Shown: positions 8,953 to 16,422 of the stretch, piece by piece | Numbering within the stretch: position 1 is the stretch's first letter | Layout of the letters: each line of letters starts with the position of its first letter | Assembly: GCA_012103255.1 (NCBI GenBank) | Contig: WLXD01000003.1 | Span: 205,984 to 269,983 of the forward strand | DNA length: 64,000 bases | Direction of reading: 5' to 3' | Source of the DNA: Acidobacteriota bacterium | GTDB lineage: Bacteria; Acidobacteriota; UBA890; WLXD01 | Translations under genes and position numbers: made by a program | Notes under the pieces: model-generated | The model's database searches: none | What the model saw: the letters and a program-made list of their open reading frames with translations, nothing else | Told to the model about the DNA's origin: nothing

Positions 8953-11520
8953 CTACCTGATCACCGAGTTGAATACCAACTTGAAGGTCCCGTGTGTCTG
9001 GGCGCGGTGCTGCGCGCGGATGCCGACAAGCACCACCTGCCCCTCGCCGACGTCCGCAGCGACCACGGCGGCCTTGTTGGCCAGATGCTCCTCGCCGATC
9101 AGCCATCCGCTCTGGAGGATGTCGCGGTCGACGTAGGTCACGACGCGGTGGTAGCGCTCGCTGTCACTTGCCGGGAGCAGCTCGAATGCCGGGCTGTCCC
9201 AGAACAGGCCATAGCCGCTCGCAGGCATTCCGGTTGCCAGCGGGTGGCTGGTGTCGTTCCGCACGCGGAGTGTCGAGCCCGGGCAGAAGAACTCGGTGGT
9301 CGGCAGTCCGGCCGTTACGTCGCGCACGCGCAACTCGAATTTCTCGATGGCGAATTCGCTCGAGCGACCGATCGCCACGAGCGTGCCGCCGGCTTCGACG
9401 AACGCTTTCAGCGCTTCCACGCCTTCATCACCCAGGCCACTCCGGTACTCCTCCGGAACCGGCCGCGGTGGCCCGAAGCCGCCGGACCCGCCCATCAACG
9501 TGCGCGTGCGGTCGTGCGGTAGCAGGATCACGTCGTAGTTGTCGATCAGGCCGCCTGCCTTGATCTCCGTGTCACGCACGGAGGTGTACGGGAAGTCGAA
9601 CTGCTCGAGCATCAGCCGGGTCCAACCCTCGTCCATGTTGCCGCCCTGGTAGCGGTGATAGACACCCAGACGGCCTCGCTCGACCTCGCGCTGGGCAGCA
9701 CGCGACTCCGCGCCCGCCGCGTGGAAGACCGCGCCCGTGCGGCTGGCGATGTCATTGAGCGTCGCCTCGTCGGGACCGGCAATCGTGAAGTCGCCTGCCG
9801 AGGCACCCATCGCGCCGTGCTCCACCCGCGCCACGCGCGCGCCGGCATCGAGGAGGAGGTTCACCGCGTGGTAGCTCGCGTTGTCCGAACCGGCAAGCCG
9901 CCATCGTCGCGCGTCCGCCACCATCCCGGTGGACACCGGTGCCTCGAGACGCGCGAACTGCCCCTCGACCGCTACCGGGAGTTCATCCACGCGCACGCCC
10001 ATGTTCTCGGCCATGGTGTGGGTCGACGTGTCGTACGGCCGCAGCGGCGAGCCGTCCCGCGCGCGCGTCCAGGTGTTGTCCGGATAGAGCGTCCGGCCCA
10101 GGAGGTTGCGAACGAGGCCCGTCTTCGGCTGGGCCGCCGGAACCACGAAGGTGCCGGCCTGATAGAGCATGCCGTTCACGTCGAAGTCCGACTCCGCTGC
10201 CCACACCTCGATGTCGGACTTGAGCAACGTGTTCACCAACTTGGCCGCCGTGGGGCCGTCGTGCTGCCGCCGAGGAATCACGTAGCTCCGTGTGGCCGCC
10301 TCGCGTCCACGGTCCGTCTGGCGCAGCGCTTTGTTCGCCATGTTGCGAAGCACGGTCTCGCGGTTGCGCGCCGCCAGATCCTGGATCGCGCGTGCGGAGA
10401 TCACCTGCTGGCGCACGATGTCGCTCACCCGCCACCAACCGCCCTTCCAGGGGTTGGGCATCGTCGACTGCGCCTCGTACTCGGGCAGGCCACGTGCGCC
10501 GCCGCGCAGTTGATCGGGGTGGATGTAGAGCGGCGTGGCCAGGGTCGCGCTTGCTGACTCCGTGAGCATCCCTGTGATGTTGTGGAACGGAGTGATCCAG
10601 TGCCACCCGAAGTGGCCCCAGCCGGGATATTGACCAGCGTTCAAGACGCCCGCGATCCCATGCTCTTCGAGCTTGTAGGCGATGTGCGCGCCGTACCAGG
10701 ACAGTTCACGCCACTGCAGCGGGTCCGCGCCCGGGCGAATCGGCTCGCTATAGGGCGGCACGTACATACGCGCACCGTAGGAACCCATCTGGTGGTGGTC
10801 GACGTACGCCTGCGGCTTGTAGTCGCGATACATGACGCTCGCGATGTACCCGGACTCGACCAGGTTCAGGTAGTCGCCGTCGCGGTTGTTGTCGTGCCCG
10901 GAATACAGGTGGTAGAGGTACGGCAGCCCCGAGCCCTCGTACTCCGTGCCGACGGTGTCGCGGTACCAGTCGACGATCATGTTGGTGCCGTCGGGATTGA
11001 TGTTGGGCAGCAGCAACATCACGGTCTCGTCGAGGATCCGTAACGTCTCGGAGTCGTCGCGCGACACCATGTCGTAGGCGATCGCCGGGCCAGACTGGGC
11101 CCCGGCCACCTCGGTGGAGTGGAGTCCGAGCGACTGCGCCACAACAGCTTTCCCCTCGGCCACAAGGGCGTCGACCTCGGCGTCGGAGAGACCGCGCGGA
11201 TCCGCGAGCGAACGGCTCACCTCTGCGATGCGATCCATGTTCGCCAGGTTCTCCGCCGACGAGATGAGCACCAGCAGGAACGGATTGCCTTCCGTGGAGG
11301 GACCGAGATTGATGACGCGCAGGCGATCGCTCTCACGCTCGAGCAGTTCAAAGTAGCCCACGATCTCGTCCCAACGCGCCAGCTCGCGATCTGCTCCAAG
11401 CTCGTGCCCGAAGAAGTCCACGGGGGCGGTGGGGGCCTGGGCGTGAGCCCCTGCGGCCAGCAGAGTAACGGCTGCCACCGCGAGACAACGGACGATGATC
11501 GCGTAGCTACGTGAAGTCAT
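8953..11520 (-). CDS. Secreted M14-family zinc carboxypeptidase
   Basis: 855 residues. I start at the ATG 11518-11520 because it opens a clear signal peptide (MTSRSYAIIVRCLAVAAVTL, ending AHAQ). A longer open frame to 11862 codes for Arg/Ser-rich junk and overlaps the opposite gene. The family elements GLHSTEVAG (His/Glu zinc ligands), LLLPNINPDG and YVDHHQMGSYG are present. Long versions of M14 peptidases like this are common secreted enzymes in Acidobacteria and Bacteroidetes. The C-terminal third resembles a glutamine-amidotransferase-like fold (DNYDVILLPHD and VEAGGTLVAIG), as often seen in this subfamily. Likely role: extracytoplasmic peptide degradation. Confidence 0.88.
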   Translation of the reverse strand: MTSRSYAIIVRCLAVAAVTLLAAGAHAQAPTAPVDFFGHELGADRELARWDEIVGYFELLERESDRLRVINLGPSTEGNPFLLVLISSAENLANMDRIAEVSRSLADPRGLSDAEVDALVAEGKAVVAQSLGLHSTEVAGAQSGPAIAYDMVSRDDSETLRILDETVMLLLPNINPDGTNMIVDWYRDTVGTEYEGSGLPYLYHLYSGHDNNRDGDYLNLVESGYIASVMYRDYKPQAYVDHHQMGSYGARMYVPPYSEPIRPGADPLQWRELSWYGAHIAYKLEEHGIAGVLNAGQYPGWGHFGWHWITPFHNITGMLTESASATLATPLYIHPDQLRGGARGLPEYEAQSTMPNPWKGGWWRVSDIVRQQVISARAIQDLAARNRETVLRNMANKALRQTDRGREAATRSYVIPRRQHDGPTAAKLVNTLLKSDIEVWAAESDFDVNGMLYQAGTFVVPAAQPKTGLVRNLLGRTLYPDNTWTRARDGSPLRPYDTSTHTMAENMGVRVDELPVAVEGQFARLEAPVSTGMVADARRWRLAGSDNASYHAVNLLLDAGARVARVEHGAMGASAGDFTIAGPDEATLNDIASRTGAVFHAAGAESRAAQREVERGRLGVYHRYQGGNMDEGWTRLMLEQFDFPYTSVRDTEIKAGGLIDNYDVILLPHDRTRTLMGGSGGFGPPRPVPEEYRSGLGDEGVEALKAFVEAGGTLVAIGRSSEFAIEKFELRVRDVTAGLPTTEFFCPGSTLRVRNDTSHPLATGMPASGYGLFWDSPAFELLPASDSERYHRVVTYVDRDILQSGWLIGEEHLANKAAVVAADVGEGQVVLVGIRAQHRAQTHGTFKLVFNSVIR

Positions 11521-11707
11521 GTTTCCCTCGATCGCGCCGCCAAAACCAGACCGCGCGCGTGTGAGACGGATAATCGGCGCCCGAATACTAGTCGCCGGTC
11601 GTCGTCTGAACCAGCCGCGCATGGCCGCCGTGGATGGCTTTCGAGACCGCTGGCTGATACCTATAGGGCTCCCCTCAGCGTCCGGTCGCCCCGTGAAGTC
11701 CACACAT

Positions 11708-13113
11708 ATGCTGCAGACCCTGAGGAATTTTCGGTTCGCCACGCTCCTTGTGAGCCTTCTAGTTGGCCCGGCTGCGCTCGCGCAGGACGCCGACGCGCTC
11801 ATGGCAGAGGCACGCGATGCCTTGACGCGAGGCGACGACGCCGGCGCCATTGGGATCACCACGCGCCTCCTCGACGAGTTCGGAGCGGACGACTCGCGTG
11901 CGCTACTTGCTCGCTCACTTGCGCACTACCGCAGTGGCGATCTGGCTCTCGCCGAGTCCGACCTCAGCGCTGCACTCGCAAGTCCGTCGCGCGCCTCCGA
12001 CACCGACACTGATTTCCGCTGGCCGAACGATTTCATGTCCTGGGTTGCGAGCGTGCGCGCGGTCTATGCGCCAGACACCGACCTGCCGGATATCGCGCTC
12101 GACGAACTCAACGTCGCCGCCCCTACCCGATCCGTAGCGGCGCACTTCGTGATGAACGTTGAGGTGGTTCGCATTCCCGTGATCGTCGAGGGTTGGGAAC
12201 GCAACTCCGGGTTCATGACAGGATTGGAATCGGACGATTTCAGCGTCGTTGATGGCGCGGGCGGCGCGCAACCGATTCGCGCCCTGATTCCCGAGTTCGC
12301 ACCCACGAGCATCGGCCTGATCCTCGACGCGGGTCCCGACACCGAAGAGATCGCACCCACGGTCATCGATGCGGTTTCGAAACTCCTCGAGGAACTCCGA
12401 CCCGAGGACGAAGTGTTCATTGCCCAGTACGGCGGCGAGACGCGGTTTCTGAGTGACTTCAGCACCGACCGGATCGCTCTGGCGGCAGCGCTCGCCGGCT
12501 ACACCGCCGGCCCGGGTCGCGCGATGCGATCGCGACCGGACTGATCCGCATGCGCTCCGCAGCGCACGAGAAGAAGGCGCTGATTGTTATCGCCAACGGC
12601 GACGACGAGGGCAGCCAGACCACCGATAAGGACATCCTGGTAGCTGCACGTCGCGAAGGCGTGGCGGTGCATGCCCTGGTGATGATTCCGAAAGCGCAAC
12701 GATGGCGACCGACCTTTGCGGACGCACCCGCCGAGGGAACTGTGCCGGAAATTGGTTCGGACGACGCCGACGACGATCCGGCTGACGCGGAACCGGGCTC
12801 AGCCGAGAGCGCCATCCCGCCCGCCGCTCCGCCGACTGGCGATGTGCCGTCGGGCAATGCCGGCCTGCTTCAGGAAATCGCCCACAACACTGGTGGACTC
12901 GTGGCCCTGCGCCCACCGCTCGAAGGTCAATACGGCGGCCTCGGTGGCTGGATCGAACTGGCCTGCCGCGACGTCAGTACCTACATCAACAACCAGTACC
13001 TGGTGCTCTTCCGCTCGACGGATCCGCCAGAGCGCGGGGTGTGGCGCCCCCTGCGGGTCAGGGTTGCGCCTCGTCATAGCCGGATCCGCGCGCGGAGCGG
13101 CTACGTCCGATGA
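11708..13113 (+). CDS. VWFA-related secreted protein, split by a frameshift near 12520
   Basis: The frame from ATG 11708 encodes a signal peptide (ending ALAQ), a short TPR-like helical segment and the first half of a von Willebrand A-like domain (SIGLILDAGPDTEE where the MIDAS motif is expected), then stops at 12544. The second half continues in another frame: DAIATGLIRMRSAAHEKKAL from 12523 to 13113, which matches the rest of such a domain. One missing base (or an equivalent change) around 12515-12523 explains this. The acidobacterial VWFA-related family (TIGR03436 type) is secreted with unknown ligands. Next gene overlaps by 4 bases. Confidence 0.75.
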
Positions 13114-13844
13114 GCGCCGAAGAGGTCCGCCACAGTCCCGAGGTCGAGGACGAACGTGCCTCCGGCGAAGCCCGTACCGCCAGCGCACTCTTCATCGAAA
13201 TGGGCTGGTCGGCGCGCCCTGACCGACGACAACTGAAGTGGGCCTGGGCGTGGACGATCGGCGTTCACTTCCTGCTCTTCGCCGTCGTCGTGCCGACCCG
13301 TGGAACCGCCGACTTCGCCTTCGACGAACAGCGAACCACCGTCATCAAGCGCTACAAGCCGCCGGAGATCGAGCGACCCAAGACCATTCGCAAGCGGCGC
13401 AAGGCGCAGGCGGTGCCGATTCCGGATCCGACACCGGACGCTTTCGAGCCATTGATTACCGACGAGGAACTGCTCGCGATGGCGCCCGTCGACGCGGTGG
13501 ATCTCGACTGGCAATACGGGCCACCAACGAGCATCGGCCCGCCATTCCAGGCCGTCGCCATCGAAACTGAGGGGCTCGTGCTACCCGCACTGCTCGAGCA
13601 GGTCGAACCCGACTACGACGCGGAGCGCGCCCGCCGAGGCGTACAGGGTGCGGCGGACGTTGAGATTGTGATCAACACCGAGGGCGCGGTGTCCGAGGCA
13701 CGCATCGTCAACAGTTCTACGGACGATACTCTGGATCAGGCGGCACTCGTGGCCGTGCGCAAGTGGCTCTTCGAGCCGGGCAGCCTGGACGGCGAGCTCG
13801 TGCCAGTCCGCGCGATCGTGACGATCAACTTCAGGGTCTACTAG
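13110..13844 (+). CDS. TonB-like energy-transducer protein
   Basis: 244 residues; ATG overlaps the previous stop (ATGA). A single transmembrane helix at about residues 44-61 follows a cytoplasmic head. Then comes a charged, Pro-containing linker (KRYKPPEIERPKTIRKRRK and PIPDPTPDAFEP), and a C-terminal TonB domain (residues ~150-244) with VEPDYDAERARRGVQG, VEIVINTEGAVSEARIV and RKWLFEPG. TonB family proteins couple the inner-membrane proton force to outer-membrane receptors; no ExbB/ExbD is in the window. Co-transcription with the VWFA-type protein is a recurring acidobacterial arrangement in my experience, but this is inference. Confidence 0.85.
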   Translation: MSAEEVRHSPEVEDERASGEARTASALFIEMGWSARPDRRQLKWAWAWTIGVHFLLFAVVVPTRGTADFAFDEQRTTVIKRYKPPEIERPKTIRKRRKAQAVPIPDPTPDAFEPLITDEELLAMAPVDAVDLDWQYGPPTSIGPPFQAVAIETEGLVLPALLEQVEPDYDAERARRGVQGAADVEIVINTEGAVSEARIVNSSTDDTLDQAALVAVRKWLFEPGSLDGELVPVRAIVTINFRVY

Positions 13845-15337
13845 GACCTACGCCGACCACCTCGTCCGCGACCGCGACCTCGGCCTCGTCCCCCGCCACC
13901 ACCACCGCCGCCTCGTCGCTTGCCGCCACCGCCCTTCGCGTAGGGGTCTTTGTCGTTACCGTCGGACGGCGGGTTCACCACAGGTGCCACGATGCCGTGG
14001 AGTGACTCCTGATAGAAGTCGTCCAGCATCAGGGCGAGCAAGTTGACCTCGTCGGTGTCCTCGCCGAGGCTCTTCGCCAGCGGCACGAAGCGGCGCATGC
14101 GTTCCTTGCGGATCGGACTACGCTCCCGCAACCGCGCCTCGAGCAGGGCCGTCACGCGCTCGCTGACGATCTGCTCTACCTGTTCCTTGGTCGGTGCGGG
14201 ATATTCCTGCATGTCGAGCTCGTAGAGCCTCGCGATATGCGTCAGTTGCATCTTCTCGAGCCCGGATACCAGCGTCACAGCCTCGCCCGTGGCGCCGGCA
14301 CGTCCGGTGCGGCCGGTGCGATGGATGTAGTCCTCCGGATCCTGCGGCGGCTCGTACTGGAATACGTGCGAAAGCTCGTTGATGTCGATACCCCGAGCCG
14401 CCACGTCGGTGGCGACCAGGAATCGCAATTTCTTTTGGCGAAGCCGAGTGAGCACCTTCTCACGCGCTGGCTGGCTCAGGTCGGAACTGAGCTCATCCGC
14501 GTCGTAGCCGAAGCGCCTCAACACCATCGACACGTAGCGCACGTTCGCCTTTGTGTTGCAGAAGATGATTCCCGAGTGCGGATTCTCGAGCTCGATGATC
14601 CGCATGAGGGCGCGATCCTTGTCCATCGACGGCACGTCGCAGAACGCGTGGACTGTCTCGGCAACGTAGACGTGATCCTTGCTGAGGCTCAGGAAGTCGG
14701 GCGTATCGAGGAACTCATGCGCCAGGCTGAGCACCACCTGCGGGAACGTCGCCGAGAGCATGTAGCCGTTGACGCCAGTATCGGGAACGAACTCGTCGAG
14801 ACGCTTCATGTCCGGGTAGAAGCCCATCGAGAGCATCCGATCTGCCTCGTCGAAGACGAGCATCTTCAAGCCATCGAGCTTCAGGTTCCCCTTGAGCAGA
14901 TGATCGAGGATACGTCCCGGAGTTCCTACAACCAGGGGGACGCCTCGCGCGAACGCATCGAGCTGGGGCCCGTAGGCAACACCTCCATATACGGCCGTCG
15001 CTTCTATGGCGCTGTCGCCGGCCAACATCTGCGCCTCGGTGACCACCTGCTGCGCCAACTCGCGCGTCGGCACGAGAATCAGCGCCTGGCACTGTTTGGC
15101 CTCAGTGTCGATCCGCTCGATCAATGGAAGTAGAAACGCGCCCGTCTTGCCGCTGCCCGTTTTGGACTGAACCATGAGGTCGCGACGAGCGAGCACGTAC
15201 GGCAGCGTCTTCGCCTGCACGGGCATCAGGTCCGACCAACCCACGCGCGTCGCCGCCTCGCGCATCACGTCGGAAAGTTCGCTGAATTGCAGCTCAGGTA
15301 GGGCGTTGTCTGGTTCTACGCGATCACTGTCGTTCAT
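13841..15337 (-). CDS. DEAD-box RNA helicase with glycine/arginine-rich tail
   Basis: 498 residues with the full DEAD-box set: Q motif (PVQAKTLP), motif I SKTGSGKTGAF (about 58-68), PTRELAQQ, TPGRILDH, DEADRM (about 165), SAT, and HRTGRTGRAG. The C-terminal ~35 residues are almost entirely Gly, Arg and Lys (RGRGRGRGRGGRRRS), an RNA-binding tail. Similar to RhlE/DeaD/CshA proteins, which remodel RNA during ribosome assembly and cold adaptation; I cannot choose among these. Its stop shares a CTAG with the convergent TonB-like gene. Confidence 0.93.
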   Translation of the reverse strand: MNDSDRVEPDNALPELQFSELSDVMREAATRVGWSDLMPVQAKTLPYVLARRDLMVQSKTGSGKTGAFLLPLIERIDTEAKQCQALILVPTRELAQQVVTEAQMLAGDSAIEATAVYGGVAYGPQLDAFARGVPLVVGTPGRILDHLLKGNLKLDGLKMLVFDEADRMLSMGFYPDMKRLDEFVPDTGVNGYMLSATFPQVVLSLAHEFLDTPDFLSLSKDHVYVAETVHAFCDVPSMDKDRALMRIIELENPHSGIIFCNTKANVRYVSMVLRRFGYDADELSSDLSQPAREKVLTRLRQKKLRFLVATDVAARGIDINELSHVFQYEPPQDPEDYIHRTGRTGRAGATGEAVTLVSGLEKMQLTHIARLYELDMQEYPAPTKEQVEQIVSERVTALLEARLRERSPIRKERMRRFVPLAKSLGEDTDEVNLLALMLDDFYQESLHGIVAPVVNPPSDGNDKDPYAKGGGGKRRGGGGGGGGRGRGRGRGRGGRRRS

Positions 15338-15957
15338 CGGTCCTCGGCGGCAGGCTGCCCTGCTGTCGGCAGCGCCTGCAGACGTTCCACCAGGTCCGCC
15401 GTCGGCGGACGGAGTCGGTAGTTCGTTTCAGTAAAGAAATATCGGACGACCCGGTCGCCATCGAGAATCGCGACAGTCGGGTGCGGAATCAGTCGGCCGC
15501 GGGAGTCCATCTCATTGAGAAGGCCCCAGCCGGAAATCGTCACGGCCTCGGGATCCAGGAGGATCGGGAAAGGCAACGCTTCCTGGTCCCGGAAGTCTCG
15601 CAGCTTGTCAGCGTCGTCGTTGGCGATCACCCACAGCTCGGCACCGGTTTCCTGGATGTTCTCGTAGAAGTCGCGCAGCTCACCGAGCTGCGTACGGCAC
15701 CAGGGTCACCAGGTCCCCCTGAAGAACAGGAGCAAGATCGGTCGGTCAACGGAGGCGAGGTCGTAGGTATCGCCATCAATCGAATCGAGCGAGAACGTGG
15801 TCGGAGGAACTTCGCCCACCACGATGTTGCTCTCGTGCGGCGCCCCTGGCGCGTTGCGATCCTGTTGTTGAGCTGAGGCTTCTGCCGGTACGGTCGCGAC
15901 GGCGAGGGCCAGCACGACACTAGCAATTTTGATCGGACGCGTGAGGGATCGGTGCAT
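15334..15957 (-). CDS. Secreted AhpC/TSA-type redoxin, probable selenoprotein (Sec84)
   Basis: Read with one in-frame TGA (15706-15708) as selenocysteine, this is a 207-residue protein: signal peptide (about 1-30, ending ASAQ), then LLLFFRGTW-U-PWCRTQLGELRDFY, then the redoxin core (ELWVIANDDADKL, FPILLDPEA, HPTVAILDGDRVV). The TGA falls exactly on the first Cys of the CPxC site of peroxiredoxin-like proteins, and Cys87 gives a UxxC pair. Homology continues unbroken on both sides in the same frame. A perfect hairpin with loop GGU lies just after the TGA. Expected role: periplasmic peroxide or thiol redox enzyme. The stop overlaps the helicase start by 4 bases. If Sec is not inserted, the product is a useless 83-residue fragment. 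Confidence 0.82.
15674..15692 (-). promoter_or_regulatory. Candidate bacterial SECIS hairpin in the redoxin gene
   Basis: On the RNA, 8-base arms CGCAGCUC and GAGCUGCG pair perfectly around a GGU loop, with the first arm starting 13 nt after the UGA. Bacterial SECIS elements recognised by SelB are hairpins immediately downstream of UGA with an apical loop containing GU some 20-25 nt away. Here GU is at positions 26-27 counting the U of UGA as 1. Folding and SelB binding are inferred. Confidence 0.65.
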
Positions 15958-16116
15958 CGATAGGGTGGTTCCGGCGAACAGACGCGCTCACGGTCATCGC
16001 CGGAACACGTGGAATCACGCGAAAGCCTACACGGAGACTCGCCCGACGGCGATTCCTGCGAGTAGGATCGAACTTCCAGTAACGGCCCGAATTCAGAACC
16101 TGACGAGGAACCCGGC

Positions 16117-16407
16117 ATGGCTACCTTCATCGTGCTGCTCGATTACACCGACAAAGGCGTGCGTGAGATCAAGGACTCGCCGCACCGCGCCGACAGCTTC
16201 AACGAGTTCGCCGAAAAGTCGGGAGCCCGTGTCGTCAGCCAGTACTGGACCATCGGTACGCACGATGGTGTGCTCGTGCTCGAAGCACCGTCAGACGAGA
16301 TCGCCGCGTCCATCCTCATGCACCTAGGCGCCAGCGGGAACGTTCGCACCACCACCCTCCGTGCATACGACTGGGCGGAAGCTCAGGAGCTCATCGCCGA
16401 AGCCTGA
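16117..16407 (+). CDS. GYD-domain protein
   Basis: 96 residues, ATG start, no signal peptide. MATFIVLLDYTDKGVREIKD opens a ferredoxin-like fold of the GYD family (pfam08734), and the family's GxhD segment appears here as GTHDGVLVLEAPSDE. GYD proteins are small stand-alone alpha/beta proteins of unknown function that probably oligomerise like dimeric alpha-beta barrels. It stands alone between convergent and divergent neighbours. Confidence 0.85.
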   Translation: MATFIVLLDYTDKGVREIKDSPHRADSFNEFAEKSGARVVSQYWTIGTHDGVLVLEAPSDEIAASILMHLGASGNVRTTTLRAYDWAEAQELIAEA

Positions 16408-16422
16408 TCGTTCCGAAGCCGG

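Noticed and set aside
11521-11862. N-terminal extension of the M14 carboxypeptidase ORF by 114 residues
   Set aside because: The added sequence is Arg/Ser/Ala-rich, precedes a perfect signal peptide at 11520 and overlaps the start of the divergent VWFA-type gene.
14237-15133. 298-residue plus-strand ORF opposite the DEAD-box helicase
   Set aside because: Antisense shadow in GC-rich DNA; the minus strand carries every helicase motif.
15706-15708. TGA in the redoxin gene as a plain nonsense mutation
   Set aside because: The position is exactly the active-site Cys, and a SECIS-like hairpin follows; the same coincidence recurs in the TlpA-like gene.
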